From Puccinia triticina (lineage: Eukaryota > Basidiomycota > Pucciniomycetes > Pucciniales > Pucciniaceae): a stretch of 64,000 nt of DNA. Below the pieces are notes generated by a model, which saw only the letters and a program-made list of their open reading frames with translations, did not search any database and had not been told where the DNA came from. The position numbers and the translations under genes are program-made. Shown one piece after another: positions 20,275 through 32,400 of the stretch (position 1 is the first letter of the stretch; each line of letters opens with the position of its first letter). The stretch spans positions 3,961,501 through 4,025,500 of the forward strand of contig NC_070573.1 in assembly GCF_026914185.1 (NCBI RefSeq), in the 5' to 3' direction.

Positions 20275-22901
20275 TTATAGATTAGAAAAACCCCACTCCT
20301 CGCCAAGAGCTTCGACAATTTGGTCAACTTTATTTTGAGCAGTAAGTTGGTCCACAGCGCTTCCTTCGACGTAATATTTCAACTTCCAAGACTCGGTGCC
20401 GCTGGTCCTTAAAGTAGCAATCACTTCTCCTGCTTCCCCTCCAACGTAAAAAGTAATCATTTCATCCGACGATGAACGAAGATCAGGTACGCATTGAGGC
20501 GGGTAGCTATTGTCATAGGCTATCGTCAGATCTCGGATTCGAGTGATTGGATAACCTGCCAAGGTTGTGGGAAAGCGGAGTTGTTCCAACATCATTGATC
20601 GACTGGAGGGATCGGCCCTTTCTTCAGCTTGATCACCAAAACGCAGTCTTTGGAATTTAGTTTTGACTGCGGACGGATCCTTGCAGACGAAATAGCCGTT
20701 ATTGGTAGCAAAGTAACCATAGCTGGCAGCCAAAAACAATAATACATCAGCCCTGCAGCAAAGATTTTAAAGTAAGTGAAACGGTAGACAAACGTTTTAT
20801 AAATCGATTCCAGATAGTCTGCAACTGAACTGCCACGCTGGGCCAGTTCAGTGGCAAGCTCCGCCCATACCACTATCGCGGCAAGCCCATCTTTATCAAA
20901 AATCCCCGTCTCAAACATGTAACCAAGAGCTTCTTCATAAGCAAACAAAACTTTATACCCCTCTTTTTCAAGATTCAAAGCTTCGTTCCCAAGGTTCTTA
21001 AACCCGGTCAAAGTTTCTTTGAATTTGAATCCTTCCTGACGAGCGACCTGGGCTAGCAAATGAGATGAGACGGTAGAGGACAACATTGCGATCCGATCTA
21101 CAATCGTAATCAACTTGAGTAACATGCGTAAATCTCGGGGATAATGGCAAGCACTCACCTAGTGGTTTTCCTAATTTTTTGAAGTTCTGCAACGTCCAAC
21201 AAGCAAGGATGCTCCCAATCTGGTCGCCAGAAAACACCTTCCAAGAAGATCTAACACATCAAAATCAGTCGAAGGGGATTTCAGAGGCTTCAATAATCGA
21301 ACTCACCCCACCCGTTCGGCAGCACAGAACCGATCAGCATCAGGATCATTGGCGATAATCATCACTTTCTGTGCGGGATTCGACTCCAGAGTTTTGTTTC
21401 CTAAGCTGATGGCCATGTCGAGAGCGCCCTTTTCTTCAGGATTTGGAAACTTGACGGTTGGAAAATCCGGGTCAGGATTTTTTTGGGCTTCGACAGGAAG
21501 CCAAGCATCATTTGGAAAGCCTGCTATCTCAATGCAAGCTCGGGTGGCGAATGTATAACCAACACCGTGCATTGGCGTGTATACAAATTTTATTGGAGTC
21601 TCTGAATTCTCCGATCTAAATAAGAAAAGTGATTGTCATGAATGAGTCATGCAGTTGAATAAGGAGGAAAGCACGATTGATCCAAATAATTCAGGCGCTG
21701 AGGTTACTCACCTGGAGTGTCTTACCAAGCCAGAAATTGCCTTGAAATACGCGTCTTGTATCTCTTGTGTTCGATTGATAACTAAAGCTTTAGTCTGCAT
21801 GGTGGGCTCTGTATTCCAAGCTTCCTCGTCTATTTCTAAGTTTTGTTCTATGGACGCAGCGATACCTTTGTCGTGGGGCGAAATGATTTGGACAGCGTTT
21901 GAATAGTATCTGCATGGGGGCCGGCGTTGAGCATTCAGTGCAATTGATGCAGATTTGGGGAACAAGGAGCCTCGCTCACAGCTTGTAGCCGTTGTCAGCG
22001 GCTGGATTGTGGGAAGCAGTGACCATTACGCCAGCAGCGGCTCCGACATATTTGACTCCAAAAGGCTACCAAACAAGCAGATTACAGCATGAGATTACGT
22101 GTGTCATTATCGTATAATTTCAACCCTCCGTGCACTTACGACCATTGGAGTAGCTGCGAGCCCATCGAGCAGATAGCATCTGAAACCACGCCTTAGAAAC
22201 GCAGTGACGGCGAGACGGGCGAACCTGTGGGAATTCTGGCGGTGATCATGTCCGACAACGATGCCCTGCTGAGTAGCGTTTGGAATATCTTTGATTAGAT
22301 AGGCAGCCAAACCTTCAAGAGCAGCCTCATAAGTTTCCGTAATTCTTCATTTTCCTTGCAATCGAGGGGAAGAAACCAACCTTGGCTAGCCTGAATCACT
22401 GTGACATCGTTCATTCTCGAGAATCCCGCGGACATATGTGCCCTGAGGCCTGTGATTATAAACAGGTATGTGAGTGAGAGAAAACGGCCCTTCACAACGA
22501 GGTCAGTAGTTGTATTGGCGGCTACTGACCAGCAGTTCCAAACTTGATACGCTGGCATAACCGAGAGGCAAGTTCATCGTGATTCTTATCTTGCTGGAGT
22601 TGTTCAATTTCTTTCCTGCTCGTTGGATTCTGAAAGCCATGTGTCGTCAGGGATCAGGAGAGACAGCGCGGCACCAGTACGGTCACATCATGGCAGACGG
22701 CCCGAAAAAAAGGGACGGGATGGATTGAGAAACAACCATGGAATCCTGCTCGGAAATAGTCAACTTACGCGACTGATGGACAAAAACCAGGCTCAATAAT
22801 TGTCTGAGCCCAAGGATGTTTTCAGCATGAAACAAGACTCACTCCAATCGTAACCACTCCTGTACCAACGAATCTAGTGGAATGGCTTGGGAAGTCGTCA
22901 T
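20275..22901 (-). CDS. Phosphoglucomutase / phosphoribomutase (PGM2/PRM15-type)
   Basis: Eleven exons (22901-22843, 22772-22769, 22629-22530, 22449-22381, 22312-22140, 22065-21980, 21909-21712, 21615-21307, 21250-21159, 21097-20794, 20722-20275) join in phase to 613 residues, the usual length for this alpha-D-phosphohexomutase branch. All four signature loops are present: the phosphoserine loop TASHNPAADNGYK (catalytic Ser), the metal loop DPDADRF, the sugar-specificity loop FAYEEALGY, and the phosphate-binding RTSGTESWKLKYY. The enzyme moves phosphate between C1 and C5/C6 of ribose or glucose phosphates in the cytosol, linking nucleoside salvage with central carbon metabolism; which sugar it prefers cannot be read from sequence. 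There is no signal peptide. Exon 2 is only four bases long. Composition is near 47-50% GC, unlike the GC-rich genes nearby. Confidence 0.93.
22769..22772 (-). other. 4-nt micro-exon (TCGC) of the phosphoglucomutase-type gene
   Basis: Exon 1 ends in phase 2 (...CGATTGGA before GTGAGT) and the next clear exon starts in phase 0 (AATCCAACG after CTTTCAG). Direct joining breaks the frame. In between, CCATCAG is followed by TCGC and then GTAAGTTG, a good acceptor and donor four bases apart. Including TCGC restores the frame and gives WLRLDRNPTSRKEIE, the pattern conserved at this place in the family. Confidence 0.75.
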
Positions 22902-23524
22902 ACGGGTAACGGGTCAGTATCTGTATGTACACTTCTCTGGAGGAAGGTTTGTGGGTTGTCTTCACCCCTTGCACAGTATCCCGCGTGGGATATCCGGAAG
23001 ATAATCCGGGATATCTGGTAAATGACCGCCGATCACACCAGATATCGGAGACCCGAGGTTCCCAAACCTCCGGATATGGGCGGATAGTTTTGGATCCCAC
23101 ATTCCTATTGTAACAATTTGGGGATGGCAATTGGGCGGGCCCGCCAATGGGCCAGGTTTGGGTTGGCTGTAAGGCATTTGGTACTCGGGGACGAAGCGGT
23201 ACCCGGGTACCGCACCGCTTTGTGGCCAAATTCAGGTATGTGCCTATACTTCACCCGACACCGCTGCGCGGGTGAGAGGGGTACCCGCCGCGGGTACCAA
23301 ATGACTATCCTACCAAGTTGTGACTGGTATCAAGGAGAAAATCTGCGTAATAAGTGCCTGTAGTTATGAGGGTTTCATACTCAAACAAGTGTGGGATTTC
23401 TGAGCCTGTTTCTACCTGGTGGCAAATGGTTGGAAAGGATTCAAGGAACAAGAAATTCATACCAACTCTTCAGCCTGAGCCCAACAAGAAGTCTTCATTA
23501 TTTATCTCCAGTAGTATCCAATTA
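22902..23524. other. Upstream region with a small inverted repeat
   Basis: Promoter-side flank of the phosphoglucomutase-type gene. At about 23169-23314 a block begins GCATTTGGTAC and ends GTACCAAATGAC, with internal GGTACCCG-type palindromes; it may be a 140-bp MITE or a hairpin. No gene is seen. Confidence 0.35.
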
Positions 23525-23701
23525 TGGTGTTCAAAGTTGGTTTGCATAATTTTATGCATGCATAAATCATAAAATCATAAATATATTTTGGTGAGGAAAT
23601 TTTGTATTACATAATCAGACAGTCATATCCCCTGCAAAAACAATTTTATGATTTTATGATTTATGCATGCATAAAATTATGCATACCAACTTTGAACACC
23701 A
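23525..23701. mobile_element. 177-bp MITE with long TIRs and a TA target duplication
   Basis: The first about 58 bases (TGGTGTTCAAAGTTGG...ATGCATGCATAAA) are repeated as their reverse complement at the right end. Both ends are flanked by TA (23523-24 and 23702-03), as in Tc1/mariner-type elements. No coding capacity. Confidence 0.75.
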
Positions 23702-23929
23702 TAAATAGCAAGTTAAAATTCTGATGAAATTCTTCACAATCTACGTGATCTATCCATGGTTACAACGCCTCATTGTTGGCTGTTGTGCTGGCCTAATTTC
23801 AGAACCTGGGGCTGTTGATGTATGTGAGTAGTACAAGCCATTGTTTTGCAACCTTTCATGAATTTCTTGGAAAATATTTGAATAGCAACACATTCAAAAT
23901 TCTGATCTCATATTCATTCATCTCTCAAA

Positions 23930-26635
23930 GTCCAAGACGTTTATGATCGGCTATTTCAACAAGAATTTAAATGGAGCTCTAAAGATAGGAATTTGTCAAA
24001 AGAGATTCATGTCAAAAGGATAACCAAAAACTTGAATGGTCTCAAGGGCAAGTTTTCTTGCTAAATTTATTTGCTGATGGAAAGTTGAGATTTTTGACAT
24101 ATTCTGCATCAAAAATCAGGAAACAAAGGCCGAGATCGATTAAAAGGCATGATAGGTTGGCATATCACATTTACTTGCAATCATATTAAGAATCAAGGCT
24201 GATCAGTGAAGGGTTTTCTTTTTTTTTTTTGGAATAGTGAATGACTTTGCAGGAATATCTCTTGGTGGAAGGGTTGACATAGAGGAGTCATGGGAAAAAT
24301 ACATGATTAAGAATAGGTTTACAATGATGGATTCTGATTGGCTAGGATTTATGGATGATGAAGAAGATCTGCGCCAGACTTTGTATAAATGGTGCAAAGA
24401 GGGGGGATTTGATTCATGGTCAAAGTATCATCATGATATTAAAGGATGGATAGCTTCAAAATCCAAAGACCTTGAAGCTGTAGAGGTTAATCATGGGACT
24501 GTGAGTCTTGTCATTGATTTCCATAAATTTGCCATGGTCTGGAGATCTTCCCTTGTATACAGCTCTGTTGGTAAGCTAGGTTATATATTCTTTTATTGGT
24601 CAGATAAAATTTTGTGGAATCAGACAAAAACAGCTGACAATTTGGGATGAATCCGCATGGAAATCACCTTTTAAAAGCATACACATTAGCTATTGAAAGA
24701 AATAGATCCAGGAGTCCCAGATCATATGATGATCCCACAGCACAGAAACTTTATTCCTGGGGTAAATCAAACCCTTCAATAAAATTTGATGATTATCAAG
24801 AAAATGTTAAGAAAATGATACCAAAACCTTACAAAAGAAGAAAAACTCTCTCAGTTGAGTTGGAATTAGCAGTAACTGATGAAGAGACCTGCTGGATGAA
24901 CATTGTGAAGAACTGTGAGTATTTCTAATACAGCTACATCTGCAGTTGATATTTAATAGTATGAGGTCACTCATTTGTTGGTTATCAATTGCAGTTGATA
25001 CAGTTTCTCAAATGCTTGATCTATCTTTTATTGATAAAGAAAGTAAAACTATTTTTTGGAGCTACTTAGGTGCTGCTGCAGAATTGAAAGGATTTGATCC
25101 CTTAATCACAACATTTCAAGAATTTTGTGAATATTTTTCTCAAGGTCGGCCACTTGATGACTCATACAGACATTATGAGCTTCTCAATAGAGCTTGCCTG
25201 ATAGTTCGGAGATATGTTGCATCTTATACGCAAGTTCCCGCTGCTTTTTATAAACATTCTGGAAAACAATACATTGTGAAGCCATGCCAGGATGAAGAAG
25301 AGAGGAAAATGCACAAAATAAAGTACCTCTACTCCAAGTCCAAACTAGTGATGAATTATGTGGAAGAATTCTGCAAGCAGATCAAGCAAAAAGGATTCAT
25401 TTCAAATTTTTCTCCTGAGCCACGGGCGGACAAAGGCCAGCTCAATCGGATAGGTATGTCAATAGCTTTTTTCCTTCTCCAGAGAATATGAAAATATGTG
25501 TGAAATAGACAAATCTAAAATAATCTTTGTATGATAATCCATCATGATCATATTCCTGCCAAGCATTCTTGATATGTGACCACTTGTCACCTATCTACAG
25601 CCATCATGAATATAAGACCAAATACAATGTTCTGGTGGAGATTGAAGAGCTAAAATTCCCGCTTATGATACAAAATGACATCTCAGAAATTATGGGGGAT
25701 AACAACTCTTCATCTGGCAGCTTCAAAAAGTCTTTGATGGAGAATTTAACTACTTTGCAAGAAGCATCTAATATTGAATCTAAGTTGGAATATGAAAAAA
25801 TAAAAAGCAAAATATCCAACATAAATTTTCAAGAGAACCCCTTGGATATGGATGACATTAATCAGAAAAATATTAAGACCATTGGGAATGCAATTGACCA
25901 AATTAAAATGAATCTTGTTGGCCCCAAACAGATCCTACTTCAAGATAATCAAATCATCTGGGAAAAGATTAACCTGGTGACTGTCCAGGAATTCTCATCT
26001 ATAAGCTTTCAGAATGCTGAAAGGATGGCTGAACTATTAGAGAAGGGATATAGGATCCGCAGAAACTTACCTGTACTGCACCATCTCTGTGAGTTTACCT
26101 CCATCAAACACTGGCTGGAATGTGGTGCTGACACAGCCTGGAATGTCAACTAGATTACTGCATGTCAACAATGGAAAAAAAAGTGTGGAGGATTGTTTTG
26201 GGATTGGTCGCTGCCCAATTAGAGCCGCTCAGACGCAAGGAACAGGATTCGTTGGAAATGGGGCCCAGAGGACGCATGATCCCACACGATGAACTGGACC
26301 ATTTGTTGGAAATCTATGCAAATATCAAAGATGCTGCAGGCCAGGTACCCAGCCTACAGTGGATGAAAAATCTCCATGATCAGCTTTCCATGTTGCCACC
26401 CCACTTGGCAAAAGTGATGGATGACATACTGCTGGCCTGCTCAAGACCTTACTTGATCAAAACTTACTCAACTGAAATGAATCATCATTTGAACGAGATT
26501 TATGGGAAGATTCCAGGTGAATTGTGCTCAAAAGAGTTGAAAGAAAAAATCACAGAGGTGTTTGAACAGATTCTGAATAGACAAATTGATAGGGATATCA
26601 TAGTTAGCTCGGAAAAACTGAAATCAATTGTTTAG
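23930..26635 (+). CDS. Unrecognised multi-exon gene, AT-rich
   Basis: Five 3' exons (about 24253-24570, 24678-24914, 24995-25453, 25564-26088, 26154-26635) join in phase and read without stops. At least one upstream exon probably lies at 23930-24035 (VQDVYDRLFQQEFKWSS), so the start codon is not fixed. The product would exceed 680 residues. It is rich in K, E, I, N and aromatic residues, with helical charged segments (KIKYLYSKSKLVMNYVEEFC; LDHLLEIYANIKDAA) and no signal peptide, membrane span or known catalytic motif. A basic RNRSRSPRSYDD stretch lies in the second listed exon. Codon use is A/T-ending, in strong contrast to the neighbours at 13-18 kb and 29-34 kb. It may be a lineage-specific gene or a domesticated or decayed transposon gene; I cannot tell which. 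Confidence 0.5.
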
Positions 26636-26638
26636 ATG

Positions 26639-28247
26639 TGTTCCCATATTTCATTTTCATCCATGGATATGGCAGAATGTAGATTGTATAGCACTGCATG
26701 AAGCTTCCTCCTGGCATGAGGAAATCAAGAGAAGGCCTATCTAGCTGCTGGAAGATAAATTTCTGCACCTTTTTTGCTATAAGAGAAGTCGTATGACAAG
26801 CATGCTGCATTTTCAGCCCACAGAATTTGCAGAAATGAAGGATCCTAACCTAGAAGATGGTGGATCAACCTGCGCCAAATAGGTTGCAGCCACTGCCGTC
26901 TCCTCAGCTTGAAGCTTACATCTCTTTGCCCTCATTTAGCCATTTCTCTTCATTCCTGATCCCGCCTTTGCCCGTTTCTTCCACTGATGTTTCTCCGAAT
27001 CGCCAGCGTTTTGGCGGATGATGCACATGTTTTCTGGACCATCGCGCCGAATCTTTCTGTGCTGTGTGCATAAGGCTGTGCCCCTAAAGCGGGGTTTGGG
27101 GCATGCCCTGGGGTCCGGGGTATTGGGATTGGCCTTGAAAATGCCCCGAACCCGGGGGCATATGATTTTTGCCAAGGGAGGATTACTTGGGGGACGTGAT
27201 GTCTTTTTTTGTCATTCCAGAGGCCATCAAGTATGTACCAGTTGGTTTTGGTATGACCTTGAGGGAAAAAATGAGATGCCCAGCAAGAGATACAAAAGGA
27301 GACATGTTGAGACGCGCGAGCAAAACCCCCAAGGAAACGGGTGGACTGAGAGAAAAGCAGACAAGTTGAGACGCCCCAGTGGGAACCCCAAGGAGAAATT
27401 TTTGGAAGCCGCGCGCCACAGGGATTGAGAGAAGATTCTGCTGTAATCCATTTGCGCATGGTGGGATAGGTTTTCTGTTGACTGGCCTAATGGACAGGGG
27501 GATCTTGCTCCCCTGTGGTTTGGGATCCTCACGTAGTGAGTGATCTCTGCTTCAATACCCTCCATCGGTGGGGATGGCAGGCAGTTACGGAGGCCAAGAC
27601 ATTTGTGCAAGTGCTTGGGCCATCCTGATACAGCCCAACACCACAGATTTTTCAGCGGTGCAAAAAAACTGACATGGCCCAGGGCATACTTGGGGGTATG
27701 GGGCTCAGGAGGACCCTCATGCCCCGTCACGATCCCCGGGGAACACCATTATGTGTGCATACATCTTTCTTGGCAGAGGAAGTGGGCCAGCGCCGGCCGC
27801 CCGGCGTCCCCTTAGTTCCTGGTCCCGGAAGACGCGGCTGCGGCTGATGGCACCCCCGGACAAGCAGGACCAAGAGAAGGCACAGGGGCCCGTGCCCTGG
27901 GCCGGATTCTGGCGAGCCATGCGAGGCCCGGCGTCCGCGCGGTGTGTGCTGCAGTGTGCTGGCAAGATCCTTCCCAGCCCGGGCCCCAAGGCCTCGCCAC
28001 GCCTGCCCCAGGCCCGGGAGCCGCAAGCCTGCCCCCCTTACCTCCCTCCCCATTTGGGAGCTCGGCGCTCGGGCGGCGCTTACCGTCCGGCCGGGGCTCC
28101 TCCCCCAAAGCGCCGGGCGGGGCGGGCGACGGCGGCCAAAAGCGGGCCCACTCACGCAGCCCACACCAAGGCCGTGCCGGGACACCCTGTGCGTTTGAGC
28201 TGCTTCAGACCCCAGCCTCGCACGCGCAAGGCCTTCTGGGACGAGCA
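26639..28247. other. Non-coding, becoming GC-rich to the right; no gene supported
   Basis: 26.6-27.7 kb is mixed sequence with G- and C-runs (GGGGTCCGGGG, CCCGGGGGC) and short open frames lacking domains. 27.75-28.25 kb is GC-rich and belongs with the downstream flank of RSE1; open frames there exist on all strands and are explained by composition. Confidence 0.45.
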
Positions 28248-28255
28248 TCTGGAAC

Positions 28256-29177
28256 TAGGGATGTAAACGGGTTGGGTTTGGGTCGGAAAATGGTGCCCAA
28301 ACCCGACCTGACGTCAGCACCGGGTCAGCTTGGGTTGGGACAAAACTGCAAATGTACTGCCCAAACCCGAACTCATTAATGAAAAGTTGGGTCCGGGTTG
28401 GGTCCAGGTCGGGTCCAGGTTGGGTCCAGGTTGGGTCCAGGTCGGGTCTTGGGCCAACCCAAGACAACATAAGTCGTGCTAAATGCACACCAGATTTTTA
28501 TGCCATCCTTGAAAAACCTGTATACGCCATCTTTTTTGGCGTGCAGGGACACGTACACCAAGACACGGCCCCGGACAATTGACCCCAGTCCAGCTCCTAG
28601 AACTCCATACCTCATAGCGAGCTGGACGTTGGCCGGGTCGCCGTGAGTATTCTTCCCGGCAAGCCAAGCTTTGACCGGCTGGCCAAGAGGCAAGTAGTCC
28701 CCTCTCGGCGAGCTGGCACCAATCCATCTCGCTGAGAGGTATTTGTCCCTCTTGGCAAGCTGCTCATACGTCTAGCCCCGGGAGGTATGCGTTCCTCTTG
28801 CTGAGCTGCTGACAAAGTCCGTCTCGCCGAGAGGTAAGTATTCCTCTCGGAGAGCTGATCGAAGTCCAGCTCGCGGGGAGGTATGTATTCCTCTCGGCGA
28901 GCTGGTACAAATCCATCTCGCCGTATCCCTCTCGGCGAGCAATTGAGCATGATGTACATAGATTGTTGGTCGGACTGAAGCGTGGACAGCCTCATTCCGG
29001 GTCGCGATCGGGTGCATGGGCCGACCCGAATAGGAAAAAGCCTGCCCGAACCCGACCCGATTCTCTAATCGGGTCTCGATGGGTCGGGTCGGCTTTGTGA
29101 AGAGAGGCCTGAGGGCTGCCCAAACCCGACCCAGAACCCAGCGGGTCTCGGGTCGACCCGACCCATTTACATCCCTA
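28256..29177. mobile_element. Non-autonomous hAT-like element, 922 bp, exact 8-bp duplication
   Basis: The ends are TAGGGATGTAAA and its complement TTTACATCCCTA; the flanks are TCTGGAAC on both sides (28248-28255 and 29178-29185). Eight-base duplications and a TAGGG start fit the hAT group. The subterminal parts are packed with GGGTTGGGT/GGGTCCAGGT repeats on the left and their complement (ACCCGACCC) on the right. The middle (28700-28940) is a diverged minisatellite of about 50 bp built on CTCGCCGAGAGGTA...TCCTCTCGGCGAGCTG. Confidence 0.88.
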
Positions 29178-29437
29178 TCTGGAACAACACACGGACCGCT
29201 TGCGCGCGTCGCAGCCGGAGACTCACAGGGGCCTTGCCAGAAGCGCCCGGCGCTCGAAGGAGCCTTCCCCGCGAAGCTCGGCAGCGGGGGTGTCCCTGCG
29301 AGCGGGCCAGCGGGCCGTCCCGGCGGCGGGCCGGCCTCGGAGCGAGCCGGGCGGGTGACGCACGAGCGCGCCCAGGCGCGCCCAGGGCGAAAGGGCGGAC
29401 AGACAAGATTGCGCAACAACGAGGGCAGACAACAAGA

Positions 29438-32400
29438 TCAGAAGGCGCTAGCGACCCGGACGGCCTCGATCTTCTTGAGCACGTCCGAGACGCTGCGGTC
29501 GAGCTCGGCGGCGACCTGGAGCTGCTTGTGGCTGGGGAGGAGGGCGAAGGCCTCGCAGAGGTCGCCGTCGACGCAGTTCTTGACGGGGAACTGTGTGCCC
29601 TCATGTCAGCCCAGAACGACAGCGGAGAGGAGGAGGAGAGGGGGAGGGACGGACGTAGTAGCCGCGGTAGGCGAGGTGGTCGCGGCCGGCCAAGCTCGGC
29701 CGTTCGGCGCGCATGCTGTTGTCGCCCAAGCCCGGTCAGTCGCAGGTCTCATCCACCTGAAAGGAGAAGGACTCACTGCATCTCGAGGGTCTGGAAGAAG
29801 TCGACGTCTTCCCTGGCGGCGAGCGGGACGAGGGCGCCGACGGTGCCCTGGAGCCCGGTGTAGACGAGCACGTCGCGGCCGCCGGGGACGAGGGAAGTTT
29901 TGAGGATGGCGGTGGGGATGTCGTTGAGGTGGAAGTGGACGAGGGTGTTGAGCTTGTGGGGGGCGCCCATGAGCGCGCCTTTCTCGTGCATGATCGTCGC
30001 GCCTGCCACACAAAAAACAGGTCAGCGCGCGAGACGCGAGGGAGAGGGAGAGGGAAGGGGGGGGGGGGGGGGGGGTGTACCCGTGGGGTCCTCGTCGACT
30101 TCGTCCGAGACCGTCTTCGGGATCCGCGACACCCAGAGGTTGCCGAACCGGTCGCCGCCGGCCCTACAGACACCCAACCAGGGATCAGCGGAGACGCACT
30201 CAGCAAGGAATCACTCGAGGAGACGAACACGGTGTCGTAGTCGACCATCGTCGCACAGGTCGTCCAGCGGGGCACGACGTCGTCAGCGAAGACGACGAGC
30301 CGGTTCTCGACGGGCTTGTAGACGGCGTAGGCGACGGAGTGCTGGGCGTCGCCGACGAGGATCCGTGCGCCCTGGGCGGCGAGGAGGACGATGGCGGTGG
30401 GGAAGCCGGCGGCCTCGGCCTTGCGCAGCAGCTTCTTCTTGCCCAGGTCGAAGAGCCGCAGGGCCTTGCCGATCCCGGCGGCCAGCCGGCCCTGGAAGCC
30501 GAGCAACGCGCTCGGGATCTCGTCCGTCTCCGTCTGTACTCACTGTCTGTCAGTGATCACAGAGAGATGGAGGGGGAGAGAGAGGGAGGGAGGATGACCT
30601 TGTGCAGCAGCTCCAGGCCCTTGCCCCCGTCCACGAACCGATACACCCGCAGGAACCCCGCCTTGCATGTCCGGGGCTGGACGAAGGCGTCCTTCGCGGA
30701 GCCGACGACCAGCAGGGGCTCGTCGGGGGGCACGTGGGCGGCGAAGGCGAAGGCGACGATCGCGAGCGCCGTCGCTGCCTCGTTGTCGGCCAGGTCGATC
30801 CGCGCCAGCGTCGTTTTCTGCACACACACACATCTCAGTTTCTTCGTTTTCTCGCTAGACCAGCAGGAGCCACCCACCTCGACCGGGTCGCTGATCCGGA
30901 TGCACGACGCCCATTGCCCCGCCTCCGCCCGGGGCAGGCCGAACGCGACCGGGTCCAGCGTGTCCGTGTCGAGCCCTTGCGCCTTCTACATACACACACA
31001 CGACCAATCAGCACACATTCAGTGGGAGGGGGGAGCGAGGGATGTACGTGGAGGGCGAGCCGGTCGGCCTGGACGCCGGGCGCCATGGTGCGGTGCTCGG
31101 ACTCGACGGTGATGACGTGATTGGTGCGCGGGTCGATTAGCATTCTGCGGGGGGTGTAAGCGAGGGGCAAGGGGTCCTGTTTGACCTTGACGCCGAGCTT
31201 GGGGATCGTGAATATCCTAGGGCCCGGTCCCAATCAACCAACCACCACCAGTTTCGAGAGAGAGGGGAAGGACATACCGGAGCGAGGAGCCGACGATGCC
31301 GATGAGGCCCTCGGGACACAGCTCGGCACTGAAGCTGTGCACGTTGTCCAGACTGTCGTAGAGCAGCGGGTCGAAGTGGAGCAGGTTCTGGAAGGTGTAG
31401 TTGAGCCAGGTGCGCGAGGAGAGCCCAATGACGCTGGTCTTTCCGTCGACTTTGACGCGCAGGAGCTTGACGGGCCGGGAGCCGAGGAACCTGGATGAGT
31501 GAGTTGAGTGAGTGAGTTAGTCAGTGAGTGAGTATGTTTAAGAGAGAATACCGGGTGCGGGTGTCGGTGAGCTGGCCGTTGACGGAGTCGAGGACGGTGC
31601 GGAGGAGGACGCCGTTAGAGAGGCCGATGTTGACGAAGAGGGTGTCGTTATTTTTGTCGATGGACGAGTCGCGGAGCTCGGCGATGCAGATGGAGGAGGG
31701 CACGGCGGTGAGGGCCTGGAGGGAGATGGTCTCGAGGACGGAGCTGGGGTCGAGGGAGATGATCTGGACGGTGGCGTTGTCGAGGCCGACGGCGAGGAAG
31801 GGCGTGCGTTGGCGGCCCCTGGGCACCTCGGCGAGCGAGAGACTGGTGACGGCGGCGCCCATCTGCTTCATCTCCTGGTACTCGTTCAGCTGGCCCTCGA
31901 GGTCGAGCTCGAAGTAGATCAGCTCCCCCCCGGAGAGGCCGACGACGACCTGGCGACGGTTGGAGGTGGCGGCGACGATGGTCCGGCCGGGGGGCGTCTT
32001 CCACTCGGTGACCTGGCCGTCGGCGAGGATGTGGCGGATGCCGGCGGGGTGGATCTGGAGCAGCCCGGTGCCGTCGAGCTGCTGGATGGCGATGGTGGGG
32101 GCATGGGTGAGCAGGCCGGAGTCGGCGACCTCGACGATCGTCTCGCCGATGGCCAGGACGAGGGTGGCGTTGAGGAAGCCAAGGACGATGTAGCGGTCGT
32201 GTGCGTCCTGCTCGGAGACCCGGGTCGTCCACACGTTCGTCGGCGGGCCCGGCAGCGCCGAGCTCACGATCTCCGCCACCTCGAGCCCCTGCCGCAGCAC
32301 GCGCACGCTGCTCCGCGCCCCACTCCCGCTGCACGTCACCAGCTGGGCCGTCTCGCTCGTCCCCAGCGTCCGCGCGCCCGTGATCGGCGCCAGCGACTCG

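Noticed and set aside
22773..22842. Exon 1b of the phosphoglucomutase-type gene including GCCTGGTTTTTGTCC
   Set aside because: The reading AWFLSISR before NPTSRKE looked tempting but has an in-frame stop directly upstream; the 4-nt micro-exon gives a better match.
27227..27730. A 167-codon frame and overlapping ones in 26.9-27.8 kb
   Set aside because: They overlap each other on both strands and show no conserved motif or codon bias.
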